Positions 7,144 through 15,637 of a stretch of DNA of 37,648 bases are shown here, one piece after another. Origin of the DNA: a virus. The position numbers and the translations under genes are program-made. Below the pieces are notes generated by a model that saw nothing but the letters and a program-made list of their open reading frames with translations, had not been told where the DNA came from and made no database searches. Within the stretch, counting starts at the first letter, position 1, and each line of letters begins with the position of its first letter. The stretch spans positions 1-37,648 of IMG/VR virus record IMGVR_UViG_3300045974_000319; one strand, given 5' to 3'.

Positions 7144-9557
7144 CTGACCGCCTGTTCGATGCCCCAATAGCGCGGTGTCCATTGCGCCAGGATCGAGCTT
7201 GCTCCGGTCGTGCCTGTCATCAGCGCGGCGATATTATTCGCGCCAGGCTCGATGGTGAATTTCGTACTACCCCGTAAGATGTAGTTTGAGACATTGCCAC
7301 GGAATGAGCTAACTGCGCTGAAATTAAGCGGGTCGGTGTTGATCCACACCACCTCAGACGCGCCGAGGGTCAGACCGTTGAAGTATAGCGCGCTGCCGTT
7401 GGTGTAGTTTGTGATGGAAACGAGAGCGCCGGGGCCAGTGATTTTTAGAATGGGAGGCGTTTCGGAGGATGAACCGGTGGGGGTTGTGTAACTGGTGATT
7501 GTCACGGCCCCGGAATAATTAAATCCCGCGTAGAAATTCCCAGATAAATCAAATAACTGCCCCCCAATTCCTCCTGGAAATACTATATCAAAGAGTGTCC
7601 ATGTGAAATTATTCCATTTTGCAGAATAGGTTACTGCCAAATTTCCAGCAAGAGTAAACCCACCGGATACATATAATATTCCATCCGGTCCAATAGAAAG
7701 ACCATAAACAGCAGCATTAAGACCCGATCCTAACGGGTTCCATGCCGATCCGTCCCACCTCGCAATATACGCGGTATTGGCTACGCCCCCCGCCAACGTG
7801 AAACCGCCCCCTGCGTATAATGCTCCGTCAGGAGAAATTACAATGTTACTAACGGTTGCATTAGCCCCAGTACTAAGTGCTGTCCATGCTGATCCGTTCC
7901 ACTTGGCAATCTTTGCAGTGTTGGCAACGCCAGATGCCAGTGCAAATGCTCCTCCCGCATACAACGTTCCATCAGTAGCTATGGAAATTGCATATATGGA
8001 TCCATTCATTCCTGTAGATAACGGGGTCCAAGTCGCTCCATTCCATTTAGCTATATATGCGGTATTCGCAACTCCAGACGCTAAAGTGAAATCACCTCCG
8101 GCGTAAAGCGTTCCGTCTGGCGCAACTGCAAGGGCACGAACTGCGCCATTCATCCCCGTACTCAGCGCCGACCATGACCCTGCCGACCACTTAGCGATAT
8201 AGGCGGTATTTGCTACGCCGCCCATAGTCGTAAAACCTCCCCCAGCGTAAAGCGTGCCATCAGGAGCTACAGCCAACGCATATATATTAGTTCCTGCCGT
8301 AACGCCTGTCCCCAGTGGGGTAAACACCGATCCGTCCCATTTGGCAATGTAGATAGTATTCGCCACGCCTCCCGCAAGGGTAAACGCGCCTCCGAGATAA
8401 ATACTTCCATCAGGGGCAACAGCGAAACAATTTATAGCTCCATTCGTCCCAGTCCCTAACTTCTGCCATACCCCCGCTGCCGTGCGCATTATGATGTAGT
8501 TCACCGATGCCAGCGACGCATTCACGCCCAGGTCAGCGCCTACGGAGTAAGCGCCTTCGAGGAAGGGTTGCGCCTTCTGGACGCTCAGCGTCGCTTTCCC
8601 GATGCCCGGTTTCTCGGCAGTCAATTCCATGCCGCCCTTATAGCTGCAACGAATATCTACCGGCTCGGTCATGTCCGCGCCGGTAGCGTCCGCGCCCAGA
8701 TAGCGAATCAATATGTCTTGGTTCGAGGGAACCGCATCGCGCTTGATGAGATCCTCCAGTGCTTTGCGATTTGTGCGCATTGTCGCAAGATCGCCAGTGA
8801 AGATAAGGTTCAAACTCGCTTCGCGCTCCAATACCCTCGTGCCCTGGTAGATCGAACCATCTCCTGAAATTGGCGCCGCGAAATTCTGTACTGGCGGCAT
8901 TCCAAAACCATAATGCGATTTGATCCGGCAGTAGGTCTGGATATCCACCGGCAGGCCGCCCGATCTGGTATTCGCGGATCGCTGCGAGGTTGACGCATAC
9001 GCCGCGCCAGTCCACCAGTAAGCGCGTTCTCCGATGACATAACCTTGATTATCCCCATCGAAATAGGTTGTCGCTGCCGTAGACGCTTCGCACAGAAACC
9101 CGTCGCAGTAAAACTTGACAACACTTGCGACGCTATCTCGCATAACGTAGAGCCTGAAGTTCGTGGTTGAGTTACACGCCCAAGTAACCTGTTTGCGTTC
9201 CCAATAGCCATTACTTACCCATGAGTAAGGCATTCCCTGCGCAGCGCCGCCCGTATCCGCGAAATAGATTCTCATCGATTGACCCGCTGCGAGGTTGAGA
9301 ACGTCCACGCTGAAGGTGTAAGTTATGCCGCTTGTCAGAGCCACGTTCCCGAAATAATCGGAACTTGCAACTCCCGAAGCGGTCGTAACCTCGATACTAT
9401 GGGTATGCCTGCGTTGATAAGTGGCAACCCTGGCAATTGATACGCCAGCGCCCACGGCATTATGCCCGGTCGTACCTACTGCCGGTGATGGGTTGGTAAC
9501 AAGGTTTATGCTTGCCTGCGGTTTGATAATGTAAAACATGTCTCTTGTTAGTGGCAT
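7140..9557 (-). CDS. Distal tail (Dit-like) protein with CBM-like N-terminus and inserted beta-propeller
   Basis: An 805-aa chimera. Residues about 14-180 look like a carbohydrate-binding jelly roll (SINLVTNPSPAVGTTG, GITYTFSVDVL). About 195-350 resemble the Dit belt domain, with a basic LATMRTNRKALEDLIKRDAV helix. Residues 362-690 hold six clear repeats of about 48 aa with PDG-(S/T)-x-Y-x-GG cores and a degenerate seventh, the size of a seven-bladed propeller. From about 700 the usual C-terminal galectin-like Dit domain resumes (PPILKITGPG). The tail-tip ring is thus likely adorned with two extra binding modules. AGGAGGG precedes the ATG; it follows the tape measure directly. Confidence 0.75.
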   Translation of the reverse strand: MPLTRDMFYIIKPQASINLVTNPSPAVGTTGHNAVGAGVSIARVATYQRRHTHSIEVTTASGVASSDYFGNVALTSGITYTFSVDVLNLAAGQSMRIYFADTGGAAQGMPYSWVSNGYWERKQVTWACNSTTNFRLYVMRDSVASVVKFYCDGFLCEASTAATTYFDGDNQGYVIGERAYWWTGAAYASTSQRSANTRSGGLPVDIQTYCRIKSHYGFGMPPVQNFAAPISGDGSIYQGTRVLEREASLNLIFTGDLATMRTNRKALEDLIKRDAVPSNQDILIRYLGADATGADMTEPVDIRCSYKGGMELTAEKPGIGKATLSVQKAQPFLEGAYSVGADLGVNASLASVNYIIMRTAAGVWQKLGTGTNGAINCFAVAPDGSIYLGGAFTLAGGVANTIYIAKWDGSVFTPLGTGVTAGTNIYALAVAPDGTLYAGGGFTTMGGVANTAYIAKWSAGSWSALSTGMNGAVRALAVAPDGTLYAGGDFTLASGVANTAYIAKWNGATWTPLSTGMNGSIYAISIATDGTLYAGGAFALASGVANTAKIAKWNGSAWTALSTGANATVSNIVISPDGALYAGGGFTLAGGVANTAYIARWDGSAWNPLGSGLNAAVYGLSIGPDGILYVSGGFTLAGNLAVTYSAKWNNFTWTLFDIVFPGGIGGQLFDLSGNFYAGFNYSGAVTITSYTTPTGSSSETPPILKITGPGALVSITNYTNGSALYFNGLTLGASEVVWINTDPLNFSAVSSFRGNVSNYILRGSTKFTIEPGANNIAALMTGTTGASSILAQWTPRYWGIEQAVR
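7530..8470 (-). repeat. Tandem ~144-bp coding repeats (propeller blades)
   Basis: The DNA encoding the PDG motif recurs at 7681, 7825, 7969, 8112, 8257 and 8407, spaced 143-150 bp, with a degenerate seventh unit near 7545. Adjacent units are similar but not identical. Each unit encodes about 48 residues ending in a Trp-containing strand (IAKW-GS-W-PL). Such repeats can lose or gain units by slippage, which would change the blade number. Confidence 0.8.
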
Positions 9558-9559
9558 TA

Positions 9560-11500
9560 TTACCCTCCTGCCAGTGCTTTCATCATGCCAAACGACTGCG
9601 TTACCACGTCGGGCGATTGTGAGGTGTAGACATTCAATATGTAGGTGTTCCCCATCTGCCCATTGGATACAATGTCACCATTTGCACCTGGAACGAATAA
9701 TTCAGGGCCATTCTCACCGACGAGGTAGGGAACATTTGCGCTGACTGAACCACCTCCAGCCCGTGCCGGATAGGGAGTAGAGCCAGGCGCGACAGTTACC
9801 GAAGCGGCGCCCGATGCAACCTTCCCGGTGAACCCAGAAATAACCGCCATCGCATCAGCGATCACCTTATTGATTGCGTCCATCACCCAGGACGCGCCCG
9901 CCGTGATGCCGTTAGCAATTCCGTGAACAATATCCTGCCCGACCTGTCCCCAGTTCGTATTTGTGAAGAAGTTTTTCACGTTTTGGATCATTGTGTCCGT
10001 GGTTTTCTCAAACCACAACTTGAACTCTGCCCATAACGCCTTGAGTATCTTCCATGCGTTATCACAAATTACCCGCAGTTCTTCACCGAGCTTGACCCAT
10101 TGGCCTGTAAACGCGAGCTGGAATAGATCATAAATTCCCTTAATCGCAGCAACAAACACTTTGAATACGTCTTGGATCGTGGCCCAGATGGTCGTCCATG
10201 TAGCTGATAACCACGCCAAAGCGATAGGAATAGTTACCTGCAGCCATGTCCATAATTGCGTTAAAGCCGGGAGTAGCGTTCCATACCATACCGCCGTGAG
10301 GATGTCACGGATTCCGCCAAAGTTGGTCGTCCAGGCTGTATACAATAGATATGCCGCTCCGGCCACGAGAGCCATCACCAAAATAGCTGGGGCCAAAGCA
10401 ACGATTACAGATGCAATCGCTGGAACGACAACGCTGAATGTAAAGAAAGCAACAGCGACACCTAATGCCGCAAGAACTCCAACTATAATTCCTTGATCAT
10501 TTTGCATTGCTGTTTTTAAATTGTCGAATATATCCATCATTTGGAATATGGAATCTCCGATGAATTGGAATACTGGACTTATCTGGTACAACGATAGAAA
10601 ACCATTCGCAATTGATGTGAGAACGTCATTCCCATCTCCCAAGGAACTCGAGAAAGCATCTGCAAATGTATTTATTGAATCTGTCAATAATGCAATGCCT
10701 GTTTGAATAGCGGGATTCGCAAGAAAATCTATGAACCCATTAGCTAACTCATTGACAATTGGGAGTAAAGCTCCTCCAATAGACTTGCCAACATCATCTA
10801 GCTTATTTTGCATTATCGTCATAGTTCCTTCGAAAGTTGCTCCCGCCCTTGCTGCGCTTCCCCCAAATTCTTTATTTAATTCTGCAAGAATTATTTTCTG
10901 AGCCTCCGCAACTTTTCCGGCTTTCATCATGGATTCGACTTGCTTTTTCTGCTGATCTGAGAATGTGACCCCTACGCGTTGAAGTGCTGTTAATCCGGTT
11001 GTTGGATCGTTAAGAGCTTTCCCTAATTGGATTGCAGAGCTTTTCATATCCTGTCCCATTGCTTGGGATAAATCCAACATCGCAGTTGTGGCAGCCGGGA
11101 ACGTATCTTTTCCAATATTGGTAAATGTCAGGAGCATATTTTCTCCCGACACGACCATATCGTCATCAAATTTAGTTGTTGACATCGCAGCTTGTGCGAG
11201 TTCATTCACTTTCTGTGCAGTGACACCTGCTGCGCCTCCAGTCGACTCAAGAACAGCTGCTAATTGAGCCTGGACACTCGCACTTTCTGCAGCGCCCTTT
11301 GCTCCATCAGCTAGGAATTTAGTCATTGCAAAAAGTCCAGTGCCTACTGCAGCTATTCCACCACCAACAATCCCTCCCCCGATAATTGCTAGCCCATTCT
11401 GCAGACCGGCGGCTTTTTCCTTCGCCCGATCGGTGCCCTTGTCGAAATCAGTCGTATCCAGGCCAAGTTTGACCAATAAGCTCATCAGGGTATTACCCAT
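9560..11500 (-). CDS. Tape measure protein
   Basis: A 646-aa, largely helical protein with a hydrophobic Gly-rich segment (about 38-62), long amphipathic helices, a strongly hydrophobic zone (about 340-400) and Trp-rich repeats (about 405-450). Near the C-terminus is the common tape-measure motif VPYLVGENGPELFVPG. It would set tail length and help eject DNA. It is short for the class, implying a tail of about 100 nm if the usual 0.15 nm per residue holds. It follows the frameshifted tail chaperone genes, as in lambda, and its ATG overlaps their stop. The first two thirds (about 10440-11330) use more A/T-rich codons than the flanks. Confidence 0.92.
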   Translation of the reverse strand: MGNTLMSLLVKLGLDTTDFDKGTDRAKEKAAGLQNGLAIIGGGIVGGGIAAVGTGLFAMTKFLADGAKGAAESASVQAQLAAVLESTGGAAGVTAQKVNELAQAAMSTTKFDDDMVVSGENMLLTFTNIGKDTFPAATTAMLDLSQAMGQDMKSSAIQLGKALNDPTTGLTALQRVGVTFSDQQKKQVESMMKAGKVAEAQKIILAELNKEFGGSAARAGATFEGTMTIMQNKLDDVGKSIGGALLPIVNELANGFIDFLANPAIQTGIALLTDSINTFADAFSSSLGDGNDVLTSIANGFLSLYQISPVFQFIGDSIFQMMDIFDNLKTAMQNDQGIIVGVLAALGVAVAFFTFSVVVPAIASVIVALAPAILVMALVAGAAYLLYTAWTTNFGGIRDILTAVWYGTLLPALTQLWTWLQVTIPIALAWLSATWTTIWATIQDVFKVFVAAIKGIYDLFQLAFTGQWVKLGEELRVICDNAWKILKALWAEFKLWFEKTTDTMIQNVKNFFTNTNWGQVGQDIVHGIANGITAGASWVMDAINKVIADAMAVISGFTGKVASGAASVTVAPGSTPYPARAGGGSVSANVPYLVGENGPELFVPGANGDIVSNGQMGNTYILNVYTSQSPDVVTQSFGMMKALAGG

Positions 11501-11828
11501 TGTCGCCCTTATCCTTCAGCGCGATGGTGCCACCCAGCGCTTCCGTAAACATCGCCGCGAATTGGATCATCTGTTCCGGTGTTTGTTCGGCTTCCTGGTG
11601 ATTCCACTTCGGCATGAAATTATCAACTTTCATCTGGTTATCCTTGTCGTGGTTCACGTTATAGACGGTCGCGGCTGTGATCGCATGCCCAATATATGGG
11701 GTATCCCCGCCGAAGGGTTCTAGGCTGTAAAACGCCATCCATTCAGTCAGCTCCCTGCTCGTCATGCGCGCCAGCATCTCACCGCGCGGCAGGCCCAGCG
11801 CCAGGGCTAAGCGGTAGGTGAACCTTCT
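11493..11828 (-). CDS. Tail assembly chaperone, frameshift extension (gpT-like)
   Basis: This open frame is -1 relative to the upstream chaperone. It has no stop from the slippery site to 11493 and reads RLALALGLPRGEMLARMTSR, then ELTEWMAFYSLEPFG, the typical C-terminal part of siphovirus G-T fusions. Read through by a -1 shift at 11834-11828, the fusion would be about 236 aa. An internal ATG at 11777 exists but lacks a Shine-Dalgarno. The extension overlaps the tape measure start. The fusion coats the tape measure protein during tail assembly. Confidence 0.8.
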   Translation of the reverse strand, partial: RRFTYRLALALGLPRGEMLARMTSRELTEWMAFYSLEPFGGDTPYIGHAITAATVYNVNHDKDNQMKVDNFMPKWNHQEAEQTPEQMIQFAAMFTEALGGTIALKDKGDNG

Positions 11829-12202
11829 AAAGGGTCGCTTTCCAGAACCTCCGTCAGTTCCTTGACATCCTCTTCAGCCAGACCGCTCAACTTGCGCGCA
11901 ATCTCAAAGACTCGGTTGAGAGCCAGTGCCGATTTTTCAGCCAGCGCCTTAACATCCAGATCCGTGAAAATGCGCTGTCCATCTTCATCACAGATCGTCA
12001 TCGCGGCCAGTTTTGCGCGGATATTCAACAGGTTGACCGATTGTGATTTTCCGCGCTGCTCAATCATGCCGCTCTCGAATTTGTCACGCTCCGCGCCTGT
12101 CAAACTGCGCACACAAACATCGCCGCCCCATTCGGGAACGGAAACCAGCTGTTTTTCAAGATCCGCTGAGGATAAAATCTGATCACGAGTGAGAATTGCC
12201 AT
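11807..12202 (-). CDS. Tail assembly chaperone (gpG-like)
   Basis: The start is the ATG at 12202, with AGGCAGGAA about seven bases upstream; a GTG at 12220 is possible. The 131-aa helical protein has VPEWGGDVCVRSLTGAERD near its N-terminus, a signature often seen in tail chaperones between the tube protein and the tape measure. It ends in an acidic tail. A slippery heptamer near its end yields a longer fusion with the next frame. Both forms should bind the tape measure during tail assembly. Confidence 0.8.
   Translation of the reverse strand: MAILTRDQILSSADLEKQLVSVPEWGGDVCVRSLTGAERDKFESGMIEQRGKSQSVNLLNIRAKLAAMTICDEDGQRIFTDLDVKALAEKSALALNRVFEIARKLSGLAEEDVKELTEVLESDPLEGSPTA
11828..11834 (-). 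promoter_or_regulatory. Programmed -1 ribosomal frameshift site CCCTTTA
   Basis: On the minus strand C CCT TTA matches the X XXY YYZ slippery heptamer in the reading frame of the first chaperone. Re-pairing gives CCC TTT in the -1 frame. The zero-frame stop TAG lies about 20 bases later (11809-11807). The -1 frame stays open into the gpT-like part. This is the standard position for the tail-chaperone frameshift. Confidence 0.75.
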
Positions 12203-12291
12203 TGTGTTCCTGCCTTTCACAAACCTCCCGAAAGCGCCGGGCAGGGCGGGAGGACGCCTTTTCGAGGGCGGCTCTATCCCGGCGCTATTGA

Positions 12292-12696
12292 TTAAGCCAG
12301 GGTCGGTTGACCGGTGATCTTATACGTTGCTTTAGCCGTCAGTGCCCCATCCACCGGGGCATCCGTTTCAAAACCTGTGCAGAACGCCGTGAATGACCAG
12401 GTCACAGCGCCAGGGAAGACAATGCTGTAGGTCGTGGAAGCGCGCCCAATCAGGTCGCCGATGATGCCGCCTGCCGCGTTCTTATGCGTTGCCGCGTTGG
12501 GGTCATATACCAGGTCCAGCGTCACCTCACCGGATCGCAGGATGGTGGCCACCACTTCCTCCCATGCGCCGGTGCTGTCGTGCGTGGTCACATCCTCGGT
12601 ATCAAGGCTGAGTTTCGGGCCGCCAATTTTTTTGACAGCCGCAATCGTGGTGGCGCCACGTTTGAATAAAGTTCCATATGCAGAATATTTCGCCAT
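12292..12696 (-). CDS. Major tail tube protein (short paralog)
   Basis: A 134-aa protein with the tube-protein pattern: KKIGGPKLSLDTEDVTTHDS, an ILRSGEVTLDLVYDP strand pair and a C-terminal FETDAPVDGALTAKATYKI. It should polymerise into the siphovirus tail tube. It is a clear paralog of the gene just upstream (12709-13455), sharing the whole fold but lacking that gene's inserted domain. It probably makes up most of the tube, though this cannot be settled by sequence. AGGAGAC lies upstream of the ATG. Confidence 0.8.
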   Translation of the reverse strand: MAKYSAYGTLFKRGATTIAAVKKIGGPKLSLDTEDVTTHDSTGAWEEVVATILRSGEVTLDLVYDPNAATHKNAAGGIIGDLIGRASTTYSIVFPGAVTWSFTAFCTGFETDAPVDGALTAKATYKITGQPTLA

Positions 12697-12708
12697 TGTA
12701 AATGTCTC

Positions 12709-13455
12709 CTATACCAACGTAGGCGCGCCGGTAACCTTGAGCGTCACCTTCGCAGTGAGAGCGCCATCCACCGGTTCGTCGGGTTCGAAAGCTGTTGAAT
12801 ACCCGTTAAATGTCCAGGTGGTCGATCCTGGGAAAACGACCGCATACTGCGCAAAGGTTTTATTTTGCAGCTTTGCCAGCAGCCCGGATGTGGCCCCGTG
12901 GGTTGCGGTAGCCGGGTCATACACAATATCCAGGCTGACCTCTCCAGAGCGCAGGATGGTCACGACAAGCTCTTCCCAGGCTGTTGCCTGGTCATGTGTC
13001 GTCACGTCCTCGGTGTCTGCCGATAATTTCGGGCCGCCGACTTTTTTGACGTTCACCACCGGCGTCATCGCCACGCCCGCCACAGACACATCCGAGGTGG
13101 CGTCTGGCGTCAATCCCGTGCAGGTTGTATTGGTATAGGCGATGTTCATCGTCCCATCATTGGCCGCGGCCGCCAACGCTCCCACATACAGGATCGATCC
13201 GCTGCACCATGCCAGGCATTTGGCGTTGAAGTTGGGGGTAGCATTCAATGCCGCAACGGCCTTTGTCGCCACCGTATCCGTGCTGTCCAGGTTGAGTACC
13301 GCGACTACCACAGCCAGTGGGCTGCCCGTCATGCCTGCTTTTGTGATGGTGAACGTGGCGTTGCCGCTGCCGGTGATCGCCCCGACAATCGGGGTGCTCG
13401 TCACCTGCTGGATCCCCATATTCAAAACTGTTCCATAAGCTGAAAGTTTAGACAC
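12709..13455 (-). CDS. Tail tube protein paralog with inserted domain
   Basis: A 248-aa protein starting with GTG at 13455, overlapping the stop of the upstream gene (TAGTG), with GGAGG close by. Residues 1-22 and about 135-248 align with the short tube protein (KKVGGPKLSADTEDVTTHD; ILRSGEVSLDIVYDP; FEPDEPVDGALTAKVTLKV). Between them lies an extra domain of about 110 aa (ITGSGNATFTITKAGMTGSP to VSVAGVAM). That domain is of a type widespread as an add-on in phage head and tail proteins. The domain probably projects from the tube surface. Gene duplication plus insertion is the simplest history. Confidence 0.78.
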   Translation of the reverse strand: MSKLSAYGTVLNMGIQQVTSTPIVGAITGSGNATFTITKAGMTGSPLAVVVAVLNLDSTDTVATKAVAALNATPNFNAKCLAWCSGSILYVGALAAAANDGTMNIAYTNTTCTGLTPDATSDVSVAGVAMTPVVNVKKVGGPKLSADTEDVTTHDQATAWEELVVTILRSGEVSLDIVYDPATATHGATSGLLAKLQNKTFAQYAVVFPGSTTWTFNGYSTAFEPDEPVDGALTAKVTLKVTGAPTLV

Positions 13456-13871
13456 TAAGCCTCCTCATGCCAGATGATGTAATCGCTCTGGCTGCGCCAT
13501 AAATTCGTTTCACCATCGTATTGGGGACGTTCCTCATCGACATACGCGACCTGCACGTTCACGGTGTTTCCGCTGCCCATCGCGCCTTTGAAGCCGTTCA
13601 GCGCCGCGCGCACCGCGTCCGTGATCGGCTTGACGGTCCCATCCAGGTCTCCCCAGGCGTCAATCTGAAAACGTGGGCTGGCTGTACCCGCCGACCCCAC
13701 CGTATCGTGCGTCAAGATGCGCGGCGTGCTGATCCGGGTGATCACTATGCACGGCAGCGTCGCGCCCTGCGGGATGCGGTTGCCATAGACCCGCGTCGAT
13801 ACCAGCGCGGTAATACCGGCTGTATGCGACAGGTAATAAACCAGGCCTTCTTCAATCGTGATCGTGCTCAT
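13455..13871 (-). CDS. Tail terminator / completion protein (DUF3168-like)
   Basis: A 138-aa protein opening with EEGLVYYLSHTAGITALVST and RVYGNRIPQGATLPCIVITR, then a beta core ending DYIIWHEE. This matches the DUF3168/Gp17-type tail completion family, which caps the tail tube and joins it to the head. Its ATG overlaps the stop of the HK97 gp10-like gene (13868-13871). The gene order connector, gp10-like, terminator, tube is standard for siphophages. Confidence 0.8.
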   Translation of the reverse strand: MSTITIEEGLVYYLSHTAGITALVSTRVYGNRIPQGATLPCIVITRISTPRILTHDTVGSAGTASPRFQIDAWGDLDGTVKPITDAVRAALNGFKGAMGSGNTVNVQVAYVDEERPQYDGETNLWRSQSDYIIWHEEA

Positions 13872-14338
13872 TGAAGCGCCTTTTCAATATCACGCTGTAA
13901 GGATGCTCCGACCGCCTGGGTAATCTCCTCGATATGCTCATCCACCGCCGGGCGCAGGTAGGGCCGCGGTGGGAGATGCACCAGGTTCGCGAAGATTCGC
14001 ACCCCATCATCCACCCACGAGAGCATCTTGGCAGTCACCGGCTTGACGATCCCGCCAAACTCCTGGATGCGTCCATAGACCACGGATGGGCCTACGCTGA
14101 CTTCGGCGCTGCGCTCTCCGGATTTCGTCAGCTCCGTGTGAATCGAGCCGCCTAACCCTGCCCCACCGGTCGATTTGCTCGAAAAGGTCTTCTCAACGTT
14201 GATCTTTGCAAACGCTTCAATCGCCTGTCCGCCAGCCATCGCCGCCCGGGATAATGCGTCGCCGCGTGCGGCATTGCTGAGTTTGTTAAGTTGACTCTCA
14301 AACTCGTTGAGGTTGATAATCGTCGCGGTGACTTTCAT
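13868..14338 (-). CDS. HK97 gp10-like neck protein
   Basis: A 156-aa protein with an N-terminal helix (NLNEFESQLNKLSNAARG), a basic middle and the hallmark YGRIQEFGGIVKPVTAKMLS followed by PPRPYLRPAVDEH. That is the HK97-gp10 family pattern, a neck or tail-completion factor. It overlaps the genes on both sides by four bases, showing tight coupling within the neck cluster. Confidence 0.85.
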   Translation of the reverse strand: MKVTATIINLNEFESQLNKLSNAARGDALSRAAMAGGQAIEAFAKINVEKTFSSKSTGGAGLGGSIHTELTKSGERSAEVSVGPSVVYGRIQEFGGIVKPVTAKMLSWVDDGVRIFANLVHLPPRPYLRPAVDEHIEEITQAVGASLQRDIEKALQ

Positions 14339-14718
14339 ACATCCACCTTCTGCAGCATCAACCGGATCCCGGAAGGACCTCGCTGGATCGTTCCCACAAT
14401 ATTGAAGACCAGCGCTGTCGCCAGGGTTTCCCCAAAGCGTTTCGTCACCCGGAAGTTGTCTGACATCTTCACTGCTGTGCTGATTGGAATCCGGACCGTT
14501 GCGTCATAGATCACGGTCGTTTTATTCGGCTCCAGGTTGATCGACCCGGGCTTCATATCCAACCCGCAAGCGATATCGGCCGCATGCGCGAAGCTGGGAA
14601 CCGGCTCGCCAAATGTATTAAAGGATTCTGAATACGTTTCCACGTTGCCCGTATCTTGCATTGCACTCTCCTGGGCAACGCGCAAACTGGTCAATTCGGC
14701 AGTCGTGAATGCTTTCAT
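14335..14718 (-). CDS. Head closure / head-tail joining protein
   Basis: A 127-aa protein, mainly beta after an N-terminal helix (FTTAELTSLRVAQES), with a barrel-like run DATVRIPISTAVKMSDNFRV. Position between the adaptor and gp10-like genes, and size, fit a head-closure (SPP1 gp16 or HK97 gp7-like) protein. The family assignment rests mainly on order. Four-base overlaps join it to both neighbours. Confidence 0.65.
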   Translation of the reverse strand: MKAFTTAELTSLRVAQESAMQDTGNVETYSESFNTFGEPVPSFAHAADIACGLDMKPGSINLEPNKTTVIYDATVRIPISTAVKMSDNFRVTKRFGETLATALVFNIVGTIQRGPSGIRLMLQKVDV

Positions 14719-15167
14719 GGAGAACCCTGTATGCCGCCCTGCAGGCGCCGGTGGGGTTGCGGCTTGCCCTTGATCGTTTTGATGCTGGCCCGGCTGCGGT
14801 AATGCCTGGCCTGTTTCATAAACTGCTCATAAACATCTGAGCGCAGATAATGACCTCCATCCGCGCTGAAGGTGTAATCGGATGCCACCGCAGCGGCTTT
14901 CTCCTCCCAAATGTCAGCGGCGGCGGCGTTTAAATCATAGGTCGCAATCCAATCGGGATTCGCACCCAGGTCTAAAACATCCTGATATGCGACTATAACC
15001 ACCGGTCGGACCATGTCTCGGATCGGAATCTTAGGCTCTTCGCCGTTCTCATCGGTCAGGGGATATCCTTCGATATACCCCTGGATGAGTACATCCGTGT
15101 AAGTGGTCACAGTAGGTTCTGCAACCATCCTTCGAACTTGCGCGATCTGTCCCGCCGTCGCTGTCAT
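14715..15167 (-). CDS. Head-tail adaptor (connector) protein
   Basis: A 150-aa helical protein beginning TATAGQIAQVRRMVAEPTVT, with the adaptor-type run YDLNAAAADIWEEKAAAVAS. Such proteins sit beneath the portal (HK97 gp6/SPP1 gp15 type). The C-terminus is basic (KPQPHRRLQGG). It is the first gene of the overlapping neck cluster and is 16 bases downstream of the structural gene at 15184. Confidence 0.7.
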   Translation of the reverse strand: MTATAGQIAQVRRMVAEPTVTTYTDVLIQGYIEGYPLTDENGEEPKIPIRDMVRPVVIVAYQDVLDLGANPDWIATYDLNAAAADIWEEKAAAVASDYTFSADGGHYLRSDVYEQFMKQARHYRSRASIKTIKGKPQPHRRLQGGIQGSP

Positions 15168-15183
15168 TTAGGTACCTGATCCT

Positions 15184-15597
15184 TTACGCGGTGCGGATAT
15201 ATTCGACAAACAGCGTGGCCACCAGGCCGGTCGTATCTGCCGATCCGGTGAAGTTGATAAACTTCGCGGCCGTCCACAGCGTGGGTGCAGTCACCTCAGT
15301 CTTCGCAGTCACCTGCTGCGCCTGGCCGTTGTAATACTTGCCAGCAATTACACCGTTGACCGCGAGAGCTGAGATGATGTCAGAGGCCGCGCCGGTCGCG
15401 GTTGCCGCCACACCAGTTGTGAGGTTCGCCGCGCCGGTCGATGCAGTTTTGACATACAGGAAACAGCGCGTGATCATCACGTCCACGCCTTCCGGGTTGG
15501 CGACAGCGCCAATTCCACCGTTGCCAGTGCCAACCACGCCGGTGATGTCGATGGCCATCAGGCCACGACCAACATTCGAATTTTGAGAAGCAGCCAT
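15184..15597 (-). CDS. Putative capsid-associated structural protein
   Basis: A 137-aa beta-rich protein with conserved-looking N-terminus QNSNVGRGLMAIDITGVVGT, a central run rich in Ala, Thr and Gly, and a C-terminal FVEYIRTA strand. Proteins of this look occur next to major capsid genes in siphophages. A head decoration or minor head role is suggested by position; I cannot name a characterised homolog. Confidence 0.6.
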   Translation of the reverse strand: MAASQNSNVGRGLMAIDITGVVGTGNGGIGAVANPEGVDVMITRCFLYVKTASTGAANLTTGVAATATGAASDIISALAVNGVIAGKYYNGQAQQVTAKTEVTAPTLWTAAKFINFTGSADTTGLVATLFVEYIRTA

Positions 15598-15637
15598 TTT
15601 TTTATTCCTTTAGGGAGGTCACAGCCTCACCCATGAA

